A stretch of 38,948 nt of DNA. It comes from Methylobacterium cerastii. GTDB taxonomy: Bacteria > Pseudomonadota > Alphaproteobacteria > Rhizobiales > Beijerinckiaceae. The stretch lies in the NCBI RefSeq assembly GCF_022179125.1, contig NZ_BPQG01000050.1:1-38948 (forward strand). The letters run 5' to 3'. Position numbers and translations under genes: made by a program. Below the pieces are notes generated by a model. It searched no databases, had not been told where the DNA came from, and saw only the letters and a program-made list of their open reading frames with translations. How positions within the stretch are numbered: the first letter of the stretch is position 1; each line of letters opens with the position of its first letter. Positions 18,543 through 26,470 of this stretch are shown one piece after another.

Positions 18543-18637
18543 CGAAAGGGATCATCCCTTTCGTGGGTCCAGGGCGATGTCCTGGGGGTGGTTCGTCGGG
18601 CTCCGCCCGACACCCGCCAAAGGGATAATCCCTTTGG
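18543..18637. repeat. paired AAAGGGAT hairpins between convergent rimO and mazG
   Basis: CGAAAGGGAT (18543-18552) pairs perfectly with 18554-18563, and CCAAAGGGAT (18617-18626) with 18628-18637. Between them are two further stems (CCAGGGCGATGTCCTGG; GTCGGGCTCCGCCCGAC). The layout, two near-identical palindromes flanking two smaller stems, suits a bidirectional terminator. I recall elements of this shape (..GGGCTCCGCCC..) being repeated in Methylobacterium genomes. Confidence 0.6.
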
Positions 18638-18653
18638 TATCCCGCATCCAGGA

Positions 18654-19514
18654 TCAGGCCTTGCGCTCGGCCTGCTTCACCGCGATCCAGGCCGCCTCCA
18701 TCGCCGCGAGGCCGGCGTCCGACAGGGTTCCACCCTCGGCCTCGATCCGGGCGGCCATGGCGGTGAAGCGGCGCACGAACTTGTCGTTGCCGGCCCGCAG
18801 CGCCGCCTCCGGGTCGATTCCGGCGTGCCGGGCGAGGTTGGCCACCGAGAACAGCAGGTCGCCGACCTCCTCGGCCACCGCCTGCGCGTCGCCGCCGGCC
18901 AGCGCCTCGGCGACCTCGTCGGCCTCCTCGTGGACCTTGGCGACCACGTCCGCCGCTTCCGCCCAATCGAAGCCGTAGCCGGCCGCCCGCCGCGAGATCT
19001 TCTCCGCCCGCGTCAGGGCCGGCAGCGTCCGGGCGACGCCGTCGAGGGGACCCTCGGGGGCAGGAGACGGCTTGCCTGCGCCCTTGGTCGCGCCCTTGGC
19101 CGCATCCTTGGCCGCGCGCTCGGCCGCCTTGATCGCCTGCCACTGCGCCTCGACGGCGCTTGCGGCCCGGCGCGGGCTGCCGACGGGGAGCAGGGCGCCG
19201 CCTGGCTCGAACACGTGCGGGTGGCGGCGCACCAGCTTCGCCACGATCGACCGAGCCACGTCGTCGAGATCGAAGGCGCCGGCCTCCTCGGCCATCCTGG
19301 CGTGGAACACCACCTGCAGCAGCAGGTCGCCGAGTTCTTCGCGCAGGTCGCCCAAGTCGTTTCGGGCGATCGCGTCGACGACCTCGTAGGCCTCCTCCAG
19401 GGCGTAGGGCGCGATGCTCGCCGAGGTCTGGGCGACGTCCCAGGCGCAGCCGCGCTCGGGATCGCGCAGCTCGGCCATCACCCGCCTCAAGGCGTCGAGT
19501 GGCGCTTCGACCAT
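18654..19514 (-). CDS. mazG: nucleoside triphosphate pyrophosphohydrolase MazG
   Basis: 286-residue MazG, which hydrolyses (d)NTPs to monophosphates and pyrophosphate. There are two MazG domains. The N-terminal one has the metal-binding pattern EEAYEVVDAIARNDLGDLREELGDLLLQVVFH. The C-terminal one has KVHEEADEVAEALAGGDAQAVAEEVGDLLFSVANLARH. Between them is an Ala/Lys-rich linker longer than in E. coli (about 40 residues). The ATG at 19514 is clear (MVEAPLDALRRVMAELRDP). The plasmid-like origin begins directly upstream. Confidence 0.95.
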   Translation of the reverse strand: MVEAPLDALRRVMAELRDPERGCAWDVAQTSASIAPYALEEAYEVVDAIARNDLGDLREELGDLLLQVVFHARMAEEAGAFDLDDVARSIVAKLVRRHPHVFEPGGALLPVGSPRRAASAVEAQWQAIKAAERAAKDAAKGATKGAGKPSPAPEGPLDGVARTLPALTRAEKISRRAAGYGFDWAEAADVVAKVHEEADEVAEALAGGDAQAVAEEVGDLLFSVANLARHAGIDPEAALRAGNDKFVRRFTAMAARIEAEGGTLSDAGLAAMEAAWIAVKQAERKA

Positions 19515-19756
19515 GCGTCAGGGCTCCCGAGGGGACGGCCCGTCCGACCCCGACGGGGCAGGGGTAGACCGCCCTGGTCGCGAAATCACCTCCGCTTATC
19601 GGCCTGCTGCGATGACCCTTCGCTGCGCCGATCCGCCTACCCGTTTTGTCCGGCTCAGCCGCTCCTATGGGGACAAAGGCGTCATATTCCCTATCTTCCA
19701 AGTGGACATTCTGAGAGTGACGGATCGTTCGTCGAAGCGGACGACGCGAAAACCCC

Positions 19757-19806
19757 CTAGGAAGACTATCAGGAAGGATTCTCAGAGAGTCTGTTCTGAA
19801 GGTTAT
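19757..19806. other. AT-rich stretch, possible DNA-unwinding element
   Basis: By direct count 29 of 50 bases are A/T, against under a third in neighbouring genes. It is followed at once by the hairpin and the iteron-like repeats, the position expected for the melting region of an iteron origin. Further out, TTTGTCC (19645-19651) and GGACAAA (19671-19677) form an inverted repeat. Confidence 0.45.
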
Positions 19807-19808
19807 AA

Positions 19809-19831
19809 GGGGTAGCGAAAAACGCTACCCC
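19809..19831. promoter_or_regulatory. perfect hairpin next to the iteron-like repeats
   Basis: GGGGTAGCG (19809-19817), loop AAAAA, CGCTACCCC (19823-19831). There is no T-run on either side, so it is not a normal terminator. It could be an origin structural element, a protein-binding dyad or a regulatory leader hairpin. Confidence 0.6.
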
Positions 19832-19854
19832 GACAGGAGGTTGACCCGGGTTCT

Positions 19855-20079
19855 CGCATCCGACTCTGCGTGGTTCCGCATTCGACTCTGCGTGGGATCG
19901 CATCCGACTCTGCGCGGAATTCCCGCGGCGCCGCATCGGAGTCTGCGCGGATCCGCATGCGATTCGGCGTGATCCGGCCGGTTTTCCGGTGAGGAACGGG
20001 GACAAGTCGCAAGCTCCGGCCCGTATCGAACTCTGCGTGGTCGGCGGCCCGTCGCGGAGGCGCATCGAACTCTGCGTAC
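19855..20079 (+). repeat. seven iteron-like 19-bp repeats (putative replication origin)
   Basis: Repeats start at 19855, 19877, 19899, 19932, 19954, 20022 and 20061. The best copies read CGCATCCGACTCTGCGTGG, CGCATTCGACTCTGCGTGG and CGCATCCGACTCTGCGCGG. Start-to-start spacings are 22, 22, 33, 22, 68 and 39 bp; four of the six are whole multiples of 11 bp, so those sites face the same side of the helix. Each repeat has the dyad CGCA-N8-TGCG (weaker in copies 5 and 6). All point the same way, towards the initiator gene. This is the standard appearance of iterons bound by a plasmid Rep protein. Confidence 0.85.
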
Positions 20080-20340
20080 GAGGCCTCGAGACACCCCCGC
20101 GCACCGGATGCCGTGCGGAAAGCCGGAGAGAGGACGGCTGAGGGGGGGAAGCGTGGATTGCCGGGATAACCGCCCTGCCCCCGAAGGACTCCGGCCCGGC
20201 GGGAGACTCCGGGCCGGTGAATCGTGCCATCACGGCCCACGCCTCGCAGGACCCTGCCGGGCGCTCGGGCTGCCGCTTGCGGCGGCGCCGGGAGGGATGG
20301 TCCGCCTACGGTGCGGTCGCGGAGTTTTCGGACGACACGC

Positions 20341-21456
20341 ATGGGGATCGAGGACAGACTGGCCGGCATCCGCGACGCCGACCTCCGCGCGGAGGTCGAG
20401 GCGGCGCGTGGCGGCTTCCTGTTCGCCCAGATCGTCGAGCACATCCTCCACCGGCAGCAGGTCCGCGACGCGGAGGCCTCGGCCCAGGGCGCGGTCGCCG
20501 GGCGGCGAGCCGGGATGGGGCGGGACCAGCGCCGGCGCGACGCGGTGCGCGAGGTGATCGAGAACCAGCCGACCGTGCCGGAGAACCTCCAGCACATCCA
20601 TTCGGTGCTGGCCTTGTGCGGCCTGCCCTATCGCGATCCCGGCCCGGTGCGGGAGTTCTCCCGCGATTATGGGCGCAACTCGCTCAACCTCGTCGCCGGC
20701 CGGCTGAAGAGCCCGGTCACCGGCGAGATGGAGCCGCAGGGCCTGCCCTACGGCCCGAAGGCGCGGCTCGTGCTGCTCCACCTTTGCACCGAGGCCGTGC
20801 GCCAGCGCAGCCCGACCATCGAGGTCGCCGATTCCCTGTCCGGCTTCATGCGCGAGATGGGGTTCGCCGTCACCGGCGGCGAGCGCGGCACGATCCGGCA
20901 GTTCAAGGAACAGCTCAACCGGCTCGCCGCCTGCTCGATGCAGATCGGCCTGTGGGACGGGCACGACCAGGCCAGCACCCTCAACGTGCCGCCGTTCCGC
21001 AGCCTCGACCTGTGGCGCCCGAGCGCGCGGGAGGGGGCGAGGGACGGGGAGGGCGCGGCCTGGTCCCGCACCGTGCAGTTCCACCAGGACTTCTACGACA
21101 ACCTGATCCGGCACGCCCTGCCCGTCGACATCCGGGCGGCGCGGGCCTTCTCCGGCTCCGCGCGCAAGCTGGACCTGCTGTTCTGGGTCGGCTACCGCCT
21201 GCGCGCCCTGCAGCGACCCCTGCGGCTCACCTGGACGAACCTGCACGGGCAGTTCGGCGCCGAGAACGCCTGCATCCGCAGCTTCCGTCAGGCATTCAAG
21301 ACCGACGTCGCGCATCTGTGCGAGGTGTTTCCCAAGCTGCCGGTCGCCCTCGACGACGGCGGCATGACCCTGCAGCCGGCCGATCCCGGCATGCTCCTCG
21401 TTCCGCCCCGCAAGGGAATACGGAAGATGCAGGCAGGGAAAGAGGGAGCCGTTTAG
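20341..21456 (+). CDS. repA: RepA_C-family plasmid replication initiator
   Basis: 371-residue protein resembling the RepA initiators (RepA_C, PF04796) of alphaproteobacterial plasmids. Recognisable blocks are IHSVLALCGLPYRDPGPVRE, YGRNSLNLVAGRLKSPVTGE, GLPYGPKARLVLLHLCTEAV, SPTIEVADSLSGFMREMGF, GERGTIRQFKEQLNRLAACS and a C-terminal winged-helix-like part including FRQAFKTDVAHLCEVFPKLP and DGGMTL. The role would be to bind the iterons just upstream and open the origin. The ATG at 20341 is preferred; a GTG at 20224 would add 39 Arg/Pro-rich residues. No plasmid transfer, maintenance or integrase gene adjoins it, and the flanks are chromosomal. Family identity is by memory of the motif order. 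Confidence 0.85.
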   Translation: MGIEDRLAGIRDADLRAEVEAARGGFLFAQIVEHILHRQQVRDAEASAQGAVAGRRAGMGRDQRRRDAVREVIENQPTVPENLQHIHSVLALCGLPYRDPGPVREFSRDYGRNSLNLVAGRLKSPVTGEMEPQGLPYGPKARLVLLHLCTEAVRQRSPTIEVADSLSGFMREMGFAVTGGERGTIRQFKEQLNRLAACSMQIGLWDGHDQASTLNVPPFRSLDLWRPSAREGARDGEGAAWSRTVQFHQDFYDNLIRHALPVDIRAARAFSGSARKLDLLFWVGYRLRALQRPLRLTWTNLHGQFGAENACIRSFRQAFKTDVAHLCEVFPKLPVALDDGGMTLQPADPGMLLVPPRKGIRKMQAGKEGAV

Positions 21457-21600
21457 GGAATACCCGTGTATTCCAGCGATACGAGCTGCTCCGTCGTTGG
21501 GAACGAGCGTTCCATTCCCTGAAGCGTCACGAGCTGCCACCGCCTCTGCATCTTCCTTCCCTCTGGGAACGATGATATTCCATTTCTTCCATTGGAAGGA
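21457..21600. repeat. cluster of GGAA/TTCC inverted repeats after repA
   Basis: GGAATAC (21457-21463) pairs with GTATTCC (21468-21474), starting right after the repA stop. GGAACG (21500-21505) pairs with CGTTCC (21508-21513). Further GGGAACG, ATATTCC, TTCC and GGAAGGAAA words fill the region up to the next gene, and ACGAGCTGC occurs twice (21481 and 21529 areas). It could be an operator array for the next gene's product, a terminator region, or a second set of origin sites. Confidence 0.5.
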
Positions 21601-21614
21601 AAGCGCAGGGCGTG

Positions 21615-22136
21615 ATGGAATTGTCGGAAGCGGAGATCGAGGCGCGCCTGTCGGACCTGCGCCGTCGGCGCGAGGCCCTCGATCGCGAGATCGCCGACCA
21701 CGTCCTGTATCTCGAGCTCGGCCGGCGCCTGCGCGGCGCTGGCCCGGCCCCGGCCCCGGCCCAGTCCGAGGAGCGAGCCTCGGAGCTGCACGAACCGCCC
21801 GAGGCGGTCTTGCCGCGCGCGCCGGCCGCCATCCGAACCATGCCGGCCGCGCCCGAGCCGCCGCAGCGGGTGCCCGTCGCCTTCGAGGTCGATCCGGCAG
21901 GCGCGCGCCGCTACGGCCGCGCCCTGATCGAGGCCGCCTGCGGCATCCTCGTGCGGGCCGGTCGGCCGATGCATGCGGGCGAAATCCTGGAGGCGCTCGT
22001 CGCCGAGGGGTTCGCGGTCCCCGGCCAGGACCCGGTCGCGGCGCTGAACACCCGGTTGTGGAAGCGCTCGGGGCCGCACGGCTCGCTGCGGCGCCTGGGC
22101 GACGCGGTCTACGCGCCGGCGCTCGGGGCGGAGTAG
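21615..22136 (+). CDS. HARE-HTH-like winged-helix protein
   Basis: 173-residue protein in three parts. Residues 1-40 form a charged coiled coil (LSEAEIEARLSDLRRRREAL). Residues 41-90 are an Ala/Pro linker. Residues 95-170 are a winged-helix-like domain: YGRALIEAACGILVRAGRPM, HAGEILEALVAEGFAVPG, NTRLWKRSGPHGSLRRLG and DAVYAP. The last resembles the HARE-HTH domain (HB1, ASXL, restriction endonuclease HTH), found in chromatin and restriction proteins and in RNA polymerase delta. No nuclease domain is present. It follows repA by 158 bp on the same strand and may be a DNA-binding accessory of that module. An in-frame GTG lies one codon upstream. Confidence 0.65.
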   Translation: MELSEAEIEARLSDLRRRREALDREIADHVLYLELGRRLRGAGPAPAPAQSEERASELHEPPEAVLPRAPAAIRTMPAAPEPPQRVPVAFEVDPAGARRYGRALIEAACGILVRAGRPMHAGEILEALVAEGFAVPGQDPVAALNTRLWKRSGPHGSLRRLGDAVYAPALGAE

Positions 22137-22186
22137 GCGGGGCAGGGTAAGAATGAGGTGCGGGCGAAGCCGCGCCCGCTCCGGCC

Positions 22187-22348
22187 CTACGCGACGGTGT
22201 CGCGACCGGAGGCGGCGCGCTGCGCCCGGGCGGAGCGGAGATCCCGCCCGACCTCCAGCACGAACATCCGCAGGGAGACGATGCTGAACACCACGATGGC
22301 GCCGACCAGCATGGCGGAGACGAGGGTCTTGGCGGTCGCGACGTCCAC
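22187..22348 (-). CDS. small single-pass membrane protein
   Basis: 53-residue protein from a GTG start at 22348, with an AGGA-containing sequence about ten bases upstream. The central hydrophobic segment VSAMLVGAIVVFSIVSLRMF is followed by a positively charged tail (VGRDLRSARAQRAASGRD), consistent with a cytoplasmic C-terminus. I recognise no family. It ends convergent with the HARE-HTH gene. Confidence 0.5.
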   Translation of the reverse strand: MDVATAKTLVSAMLVGAIVVFSIVSLRMFVLEVGRDLRSARAQRAASGRDTVA

Positions 22349-22386
22349 GGCGAAAAATCCTGGTGGGGGAGAGGTTTGCGTTCCCG

Positions 22387-22443
22387 TCAGATGTGGGCCT
22401 CGCCTTCGCGGGGCACCACCGGGGCGCGGGCGGTGGCAGTCAT
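22387..22443 (-). CDS. possible 18-residue leader or small protein
   Basis: An ATG at 22443 is preceded by GAGGA at ribosome-binding distance and opens an 18-codon frame (MTATARAPVVPREGEAHI) ending 38 bp before the start of the 53-residue membrane protein on the same strand. The good ribosome-binding site is the only support; it could be a leader peptide or chance. Confidence 0.25.
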   Translation of the reverse strand: MTATARAPVVPREGEAHI

Positions 22444-22686
22444 GCGTTCGAATCAATCCTCGTGCGCCACGGCACGCGAGACCTGCATGAAACGCAATGA
22501 GGATGGAGAATTCGTGAACGTTTGCCGGTTCGCCCCCAGGTTCGCGCCGACGCCGGCCGCCATCGAGGTGTCGGCGCGCGAAATTCCGGGTCGAACCGGT
22601 CGGGTGCGGCGCCGCACGGCTGGTCCATCGCGGCAAATCCCGCGATAAGCCGCCCGGCGAGGGCAGGGCCTCGGCGGGAGGACGGC

Positions 22687-23919
22687 ATGGTCGCCACGCG
22701 AGGCATTTCGCGGCACGGCGCGCGCGCAGGGCAGGTGGTGCGCAAGCGGTCGAGCCGGCACCGGGCGCGGCTCGCGGCGGCCCTCGTCGCGAGCCTCGCC
22801 GCCCTCCTGGCGCCGGCGCCATCGTCCGCCACCGAGGACGCCCCAGCCGGCGGGCCTCCGACGGTGGCGGGCTACTTCTACGTCGGCGGCCGCTACGAGC
22901 GCGTCGCCGACAAGACCGTGATGGTCGGCCAGATGTTCGTGCAGTCGCGGCGGCCCGCCACCGTCACGCAGCCCTGGCCGGTGGTGATGGTCCACGGCAT
23001 CTCGCAGACCGGGGTCAACTTCCTCGGCACGCCGGACGGCCGGCCCGGCTGGGCCCAGCGCTTCGTCGAGAAGGGGTTTGCGGTCTACATCGTCGACCAG
23101 GTCGGCCGCGGCCGCTCCGGCACCAACCCGGAGGTCTACGGCCCCTACGCCCGGTTCTCCACCCGCGCCCTGGAGGAGACCTACACCGCCCAGGAGCTCT
23201 ACGACCTGTTCCCGCAGGCCAAGCTCCACACCCAGTGGCCGGGCGGCCCCGGGGTGCAGGGGAACGCCGCCTTCGACCAGTTCTTCGCGAGCCAGGTGCC
23301 CTACCTCGCCGGCGCGCAGCAGACCGAGGAGCTGGTCGACCCGGCGCTGATCGCCCTGCTGGACAAGATCGGGCCCGCGGTGCTCGTCACCCACGGCCAG
23401 GCCGGGCTGTTCGGCTGGGCGGTCTCGGACGCGCGGCCCGACCTCGTGAAGGCGCACGTCGCGGTCGAGCCGAACGGGCCGCCCTTCTTCGACGTGCGCC
23501 TGCGCGGCGGCAAGGACTTCTACGAGAAGTCGGGCGACGGGCGCGCCCGCGCCTACGGCATCACCCGCGTGCCGCTGACCTTCGACCCGCCGGTGAAGTC
23601 GCCCGAGGATCTCGTGGTGATGCAGGCCAAGGCGCCCGCGGCCGAGGGGCGGATCCGCTGCTGGCTTCAGGGCGAGCCGGTGCGCAGCCTCCCGAACCTC
23701 GCCCGCGTGCCCGCGGTGATCGTCACCGCCGAGGCTTCGTTCCGCACGGCCGTCGACGACTGCACCACCGCCTTCCTCGCCCAGGCCGGCGCCCGGCCCG
23801 ACAGCCTCAAGCTCGCCGAGGCGGGCCTGCGCGGCAACGGCCACATGATGATGCTGGAGAAGAACAGCGACGCGGTCGCCGACGCGCTGATCGGCTGGAT
23901 CGCCGCGCGCCCGCGCTGA
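22687..23919 (+). CDS. secreted alpha/beta-hydrolase-fold protein, nucleophile Ser replaced by Gly
   Basis: 410-residue exported protein. A long twin-basic N-terminus and hydrophobic stretch (ARLAAALVASLAALLAPAPSSA) form the signal peptide, cleaved near residue 56. The hydrolase core has the oxyanion strand VVMVHGISQTG, then VYIVDQVGRGRSG, and the nucleophile-elbow region LVTHGQAGLFGWAVSDARPD. Late GNGHMMMLEKNS supplies the expected catalytic His. In relatives I remember, the elbow reads THSQAG or THSQGG; here Gly237 (GGC) stands where Ser would be. The protein is therefore probably a pseudo-hydrolase or uses another residue. The ATG at 22687 follows GGGAGGAC. A TonB receptor gene follows by 240 bp. 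Confidence 0.82.
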   Translation: MVATRGISRHGARAGQVVRKRSSRHRARLAAALVASLAALLAPAPSSATEDAPAGGPPTVAGYFYVGGRYERVADKTVMVGQMFVQSRRPATVTQPWPVVMVHGISQTGVNFLGTPDGRPGWAQRFVEKGFAVYIVDQVGRGRSGTNPEVYGPYARFSTRALEETYTAQELYDLFPQAKLHTQWPGGPGVQGNAAFDQFFASQVPYLAGAQQTEELVDPALIALLDKIGPAVLVTHGQAGLFGWAVSDARPDLVKAHVAVEPNGPPFFDVRLRGGKDFYEKSGDGRARAYGITRVPLTFDPPVKSPEDLVVMQAKAPAAEGRIRCWLQGEPVRSLPNLARVPAVIVTAEASFRTAVDDCTTAFLAQAGARPDSLKLAEAGLRGNGHMMMLEKNSDAVADALIGWIAARPR

Positions 23920-24159
23920 GGCCGGTCGAGACCGATCGAACCGAGCGAAGCCCGCGGTGCCGGAACCAACCGTGGCGTGCAGGCCACAGGCGGGCGCATC
24001 CGTCCGCCGAGGCCTTGTGCGCGCCAGGCCCTGGCCGTAACGAAGATCCAGAAAAGCCAATTAGAACATCAGTTTAGCATAATTCCAAACAACGCCGCGA
24101 AGCCTGTTTCGCAGCGATTGCCCCCTGCTGTCCGCATCCTGGCAAGGCCCCTCAGTCCC

Positions 24160-26433
24160 ATGTGTCGTTCCGCCCTCCGCCCAACTCCGGACCTGCGCAG
24201 TCTCGTGCTGGCCGGCGCCTCGCTGTTCGCGCTGGCGCCCCTCGTCCCGTCGGCCCCCGCGCAGGCGCAGGAGGCGACCGCGCCGCGCCGCGGCGTCGGC
24301 AACCCGCCCGCCGAGGCGAGCGTGCAGCTCGAGACGCTGACGGTGGAAGGCCGCGCCGGCCCGGCGTCGCCCGTGGCTTCCGGCGTCGGCGCGCGTGCGA
24401 TCGAGAGCCCGACCGGGCCGGTGGACGGCTACGTCGCGACCCGCTCGGCCACCGCCACCAAGACCAACACGCCCCTGATCGAGACGCCGCAATCGATCAG
24501 CGTCGTCGGTCGCGAGCAGATCGATGCGCAGAAGGCCCAGACCCTGACCCAGGCGACGCAGTACGTCGCCGGCGTCTATTCCGGCACCTTCGGCGCCGAT
24601 TCCCGCGTGGATTACTTCACCATCCGCGGCTTCGTCGCGAGCGATTACGGCATCTACCGTGACGGGCTGCAGCTCCTGAACTACGGCTTCGGGACCTTCA
24701 AGGCCGAGACCTTCGGCCTGGAGCGGATCGAGATCCTGCGCGGGCCGGCCGCGGTGCTGTTCGGCGCGGGCTCGCCCGGCGGCATCATCAACCAGATCAC
24801 GAAGCGGCCGCCGCTGGATCCGTTCGGCTACGTCGAGGTCGGCGGCGGCTCGTTCGATCAGAAATACGCCGCCTTCGACGTCGGCGGCCCGGCCGACGAG
24901 TCCGGCCACTGGTTCTATCGGCTCACCGGCTTCGGCCGCTCCGGCGGCACCCAGGTCGACGGCGCTCCCGAGGACCGCGGCTACATCGCACCGGCCTTCA
25001 CCTACAAGCCGGACGGGGCGACAAAGCTCACGGTGCTGACGAGCTACCAGTACGACAACACGGCCGTCACCGCGAACTTCCTGCCCTACTCCGGCACCGT
25101 GCGTCGGAACCTGTCGGGCCTGTACATCCCGCGCTCGCTCAATCTGGGTGACGCCGGCTTCAACACCTTCCGACGGCAGCAGGCTTTTGCCGGCTACGAG
25201 TTCGAGCACGCCTTCGACGAGACGTGGACCATCCGCCAGAACCTGCGCTACTCGTTCAGCGAAAGCTTCCAGAACTCGGATATCGGCCAGCTCGGCTACA
25301 GCAACGCCGCAGAGACCCGGCTTGCGCGCTACCAGTTCCTGACGTCGAGCAAGATCGGGCTGTTCCAGGTCGACAACCAGGCCGAGGCGCGCTTCTTCGA
25401 CGGAATCTTCAAGCACGACCTGCTGATCGGCCTCGATTACAAGAATTTCCAGTTGCACGACAACCAGGGCACCAACTTCGCGGCAGGTTACGCCGTCCCC
25501 GACATCAGCATCATCAACCCGACCTACGGACCGGCGACAGGCCGCCCCTCGCCCTACCTCGTCAACGCGGATTCCTTCACGCAGCTCGGCCTGTACTTCC
25601 AGGACCAGATCAAGCTCACGGATCGCCTGACCCTCGTCCTCGGCGGCCGACAGGACTTCGCCGACAACCGGGTGGTCGACAAGCTCACTGCCGGGGCCGG
25701 CAGCAACGGCCGCAGCGATAGCGCCTTCACCTATCGCACGGCGTTGATCTACAACTACGATTTCGGGTTGGCGCCCTACGTCAGCTACTCGACCTCGTTC
25801 CAGCCGCTGCTCGGCACCGACATCAACAATCAGGCCTTCAAGCCGGAGACCGGCGACCAGATCGAAGGCGGCGTCAAGTTCGAGCCGCCGGGTGCGGGCT
25901 ATTTCCTGACGCTGGCCGGCTTCGACATCCATCGCCAGAACGTGCAGACGCCTGTTCCGAACACCTTCTTCTCATCCCAGATCGGACAGGTCCGTTCCAC
26001 GGGCTTCGAGGCGCAGTTCACCGCGACCCTCGCGGAAGGGTTGAACGCGGTCGCCGCCTACACCGTCTACGGCTTGACCACGGAGAAGAGCGCCGACCCG
26101 ACCACCCTCGGCAAGGTGCCGGTGAACATTCCCGAGAACTTCGCCTCGTTGTTCCTGGATTACACCATTCCCGCCGGCGAATGGCGCGGCTTCGGCTTCG
26201 GCGGCGGCGTGCGCTACGTCGGTCGATCCTACGCCGACACGGCCAACACCTTGCGGGTGCCGGAATACGTCCTGTTCGATGCGCAGGTGCACTACAACTG
26301 GGACCGGTGGCGGCTGGCCGTCAACGCGACCAACATCGCGGATCGCCGTTTCGTCTCCTCCTGCCAGTCGTCCTTCTCGTGCTTCTACGGCGACGCCCGC
26401 CGCGTGGTGGCGAGCCTCGCCTACAAGTGGTGA
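24160..26433 (+). CDS. TonB-dependent siderophore receptor
   Basis: 757-residue outer-membrane receptor. The signal peptide (SLVLAGASLFALAPLVPSAPAQAQ) precedes a TonB-box-like LETLTVEG at about residue 55. The plug domain has TPQSISVVGREQIDAQKAQT, FTIRGFVASDYGIYRDGLQL and LRGPAAVLFGAGSPGGIIN. The 22-strand barrel ends in ...VVASLAYKW with a terminal aromatic. The plug text is typical of the ferrichrome/ferrioxamine (FhuA-like) hydroxamate receptors, but the ligand cannot be assigned. An AT-rich stretch at 24050-24095 upstream probably holds the promoter; I could not identify a convincing Fur, Irr or RirA site. The ATG at 24160 starts the signal peptide; upstream frame extensions look spurious. 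Confidence 0.92.
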   Translation: MCRSALRPTPDLRSLVLAGASLFALAPLVPSAPAQAQEATAPRRGVGNPPAEASVQLETLTVEGRAGPASPVASGVGARAIESPTGPVDGYVATRSATATKTNTPLIETPQSISVVGREQIDAQKAQTLTQATQYVAGVYSGTFGADSRVDYFTIRGFVASDYGIYRDGLQLLNYGFGTFKAETFGLERIEILRGPAAVLFGAGSPGGIINQITKRPPLDPFGYVEVGGGSFDQKYAAFDVGGPADESGHWFYRLTGFGRSGGTQVDGAPEDRGYIAPAFTYKPDGATKLTVLTSYQYDNTAVTANFLPYSGTVRRNLSGLYIPRSLNLGDAGFNTFRRQQAFAGYEFEHAFDETWTIRQNLRYSFSESFQNSDIGQLGYSNAAETRLARYQFLTSSKIGLFQVDNQAEARFFDGIFKHDLLIGLDYKNFQLHDNQGTNFAAGYAVPDISIINPTYGPATGRPSPYLVNADSFTQLGLYFQDQIKLTDRLTLVLGGRQDFADNRVVDKLTAGAGSNGRSDSAFTYRTALIYNYDFGLAPYVSYSTSFQPLLGTDINNQAFKPETGDQIEGGVKFEPPGAGYFLTLAGFDIHRQNVQTPVPNTFFSSQIGQVRSTGFEAQFTATLAEGLNAVAAYTVYGLTTEKSADPTTLGKVPVNIPENFASLFLDYTIPAGEWRGFGFGGGVRYVGRSYADTANTLRVPEYVLFDAQVHYNWDRWRLAVNATNIADRRFVSSCQSSFSCFYGDARRVVASLAYKW

Positions 26434-26470
26434 TCCCCGCGCGGGCGGCGCGTGCCGCCCGCGTCGCCGG

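Noticed and set aside
19414-19815. 133-codon plus-strand frame across the mazG start and origin region
   Set aside because: Starts inside mazG antisense, has no family-like text, and its end lies in the AT-rich stretch and hairpin of the origin.
21422-21556. 11-bp inverted repeat GGAAGATGCAG/CTGCATCTTCC spanning the end of repA
   Set aside because: Arms are 113 bp apart and one lies in coding sequence; no mechanism is suggested beyond the nearby dyads.
22444-22470. TTCGAAT word resembling a tRNA T-loop
   Set aside because: Flanking bases do not pair as a T-stem, and no acceptor or anticodon arm could be found.
24050-24095. Fur/Irr/RirA site before the siderophore receptor
   Set aside because: The AT-rich stretch has TTAGAA and TTTAGC words but no proper inverted repeat matching those regulators.
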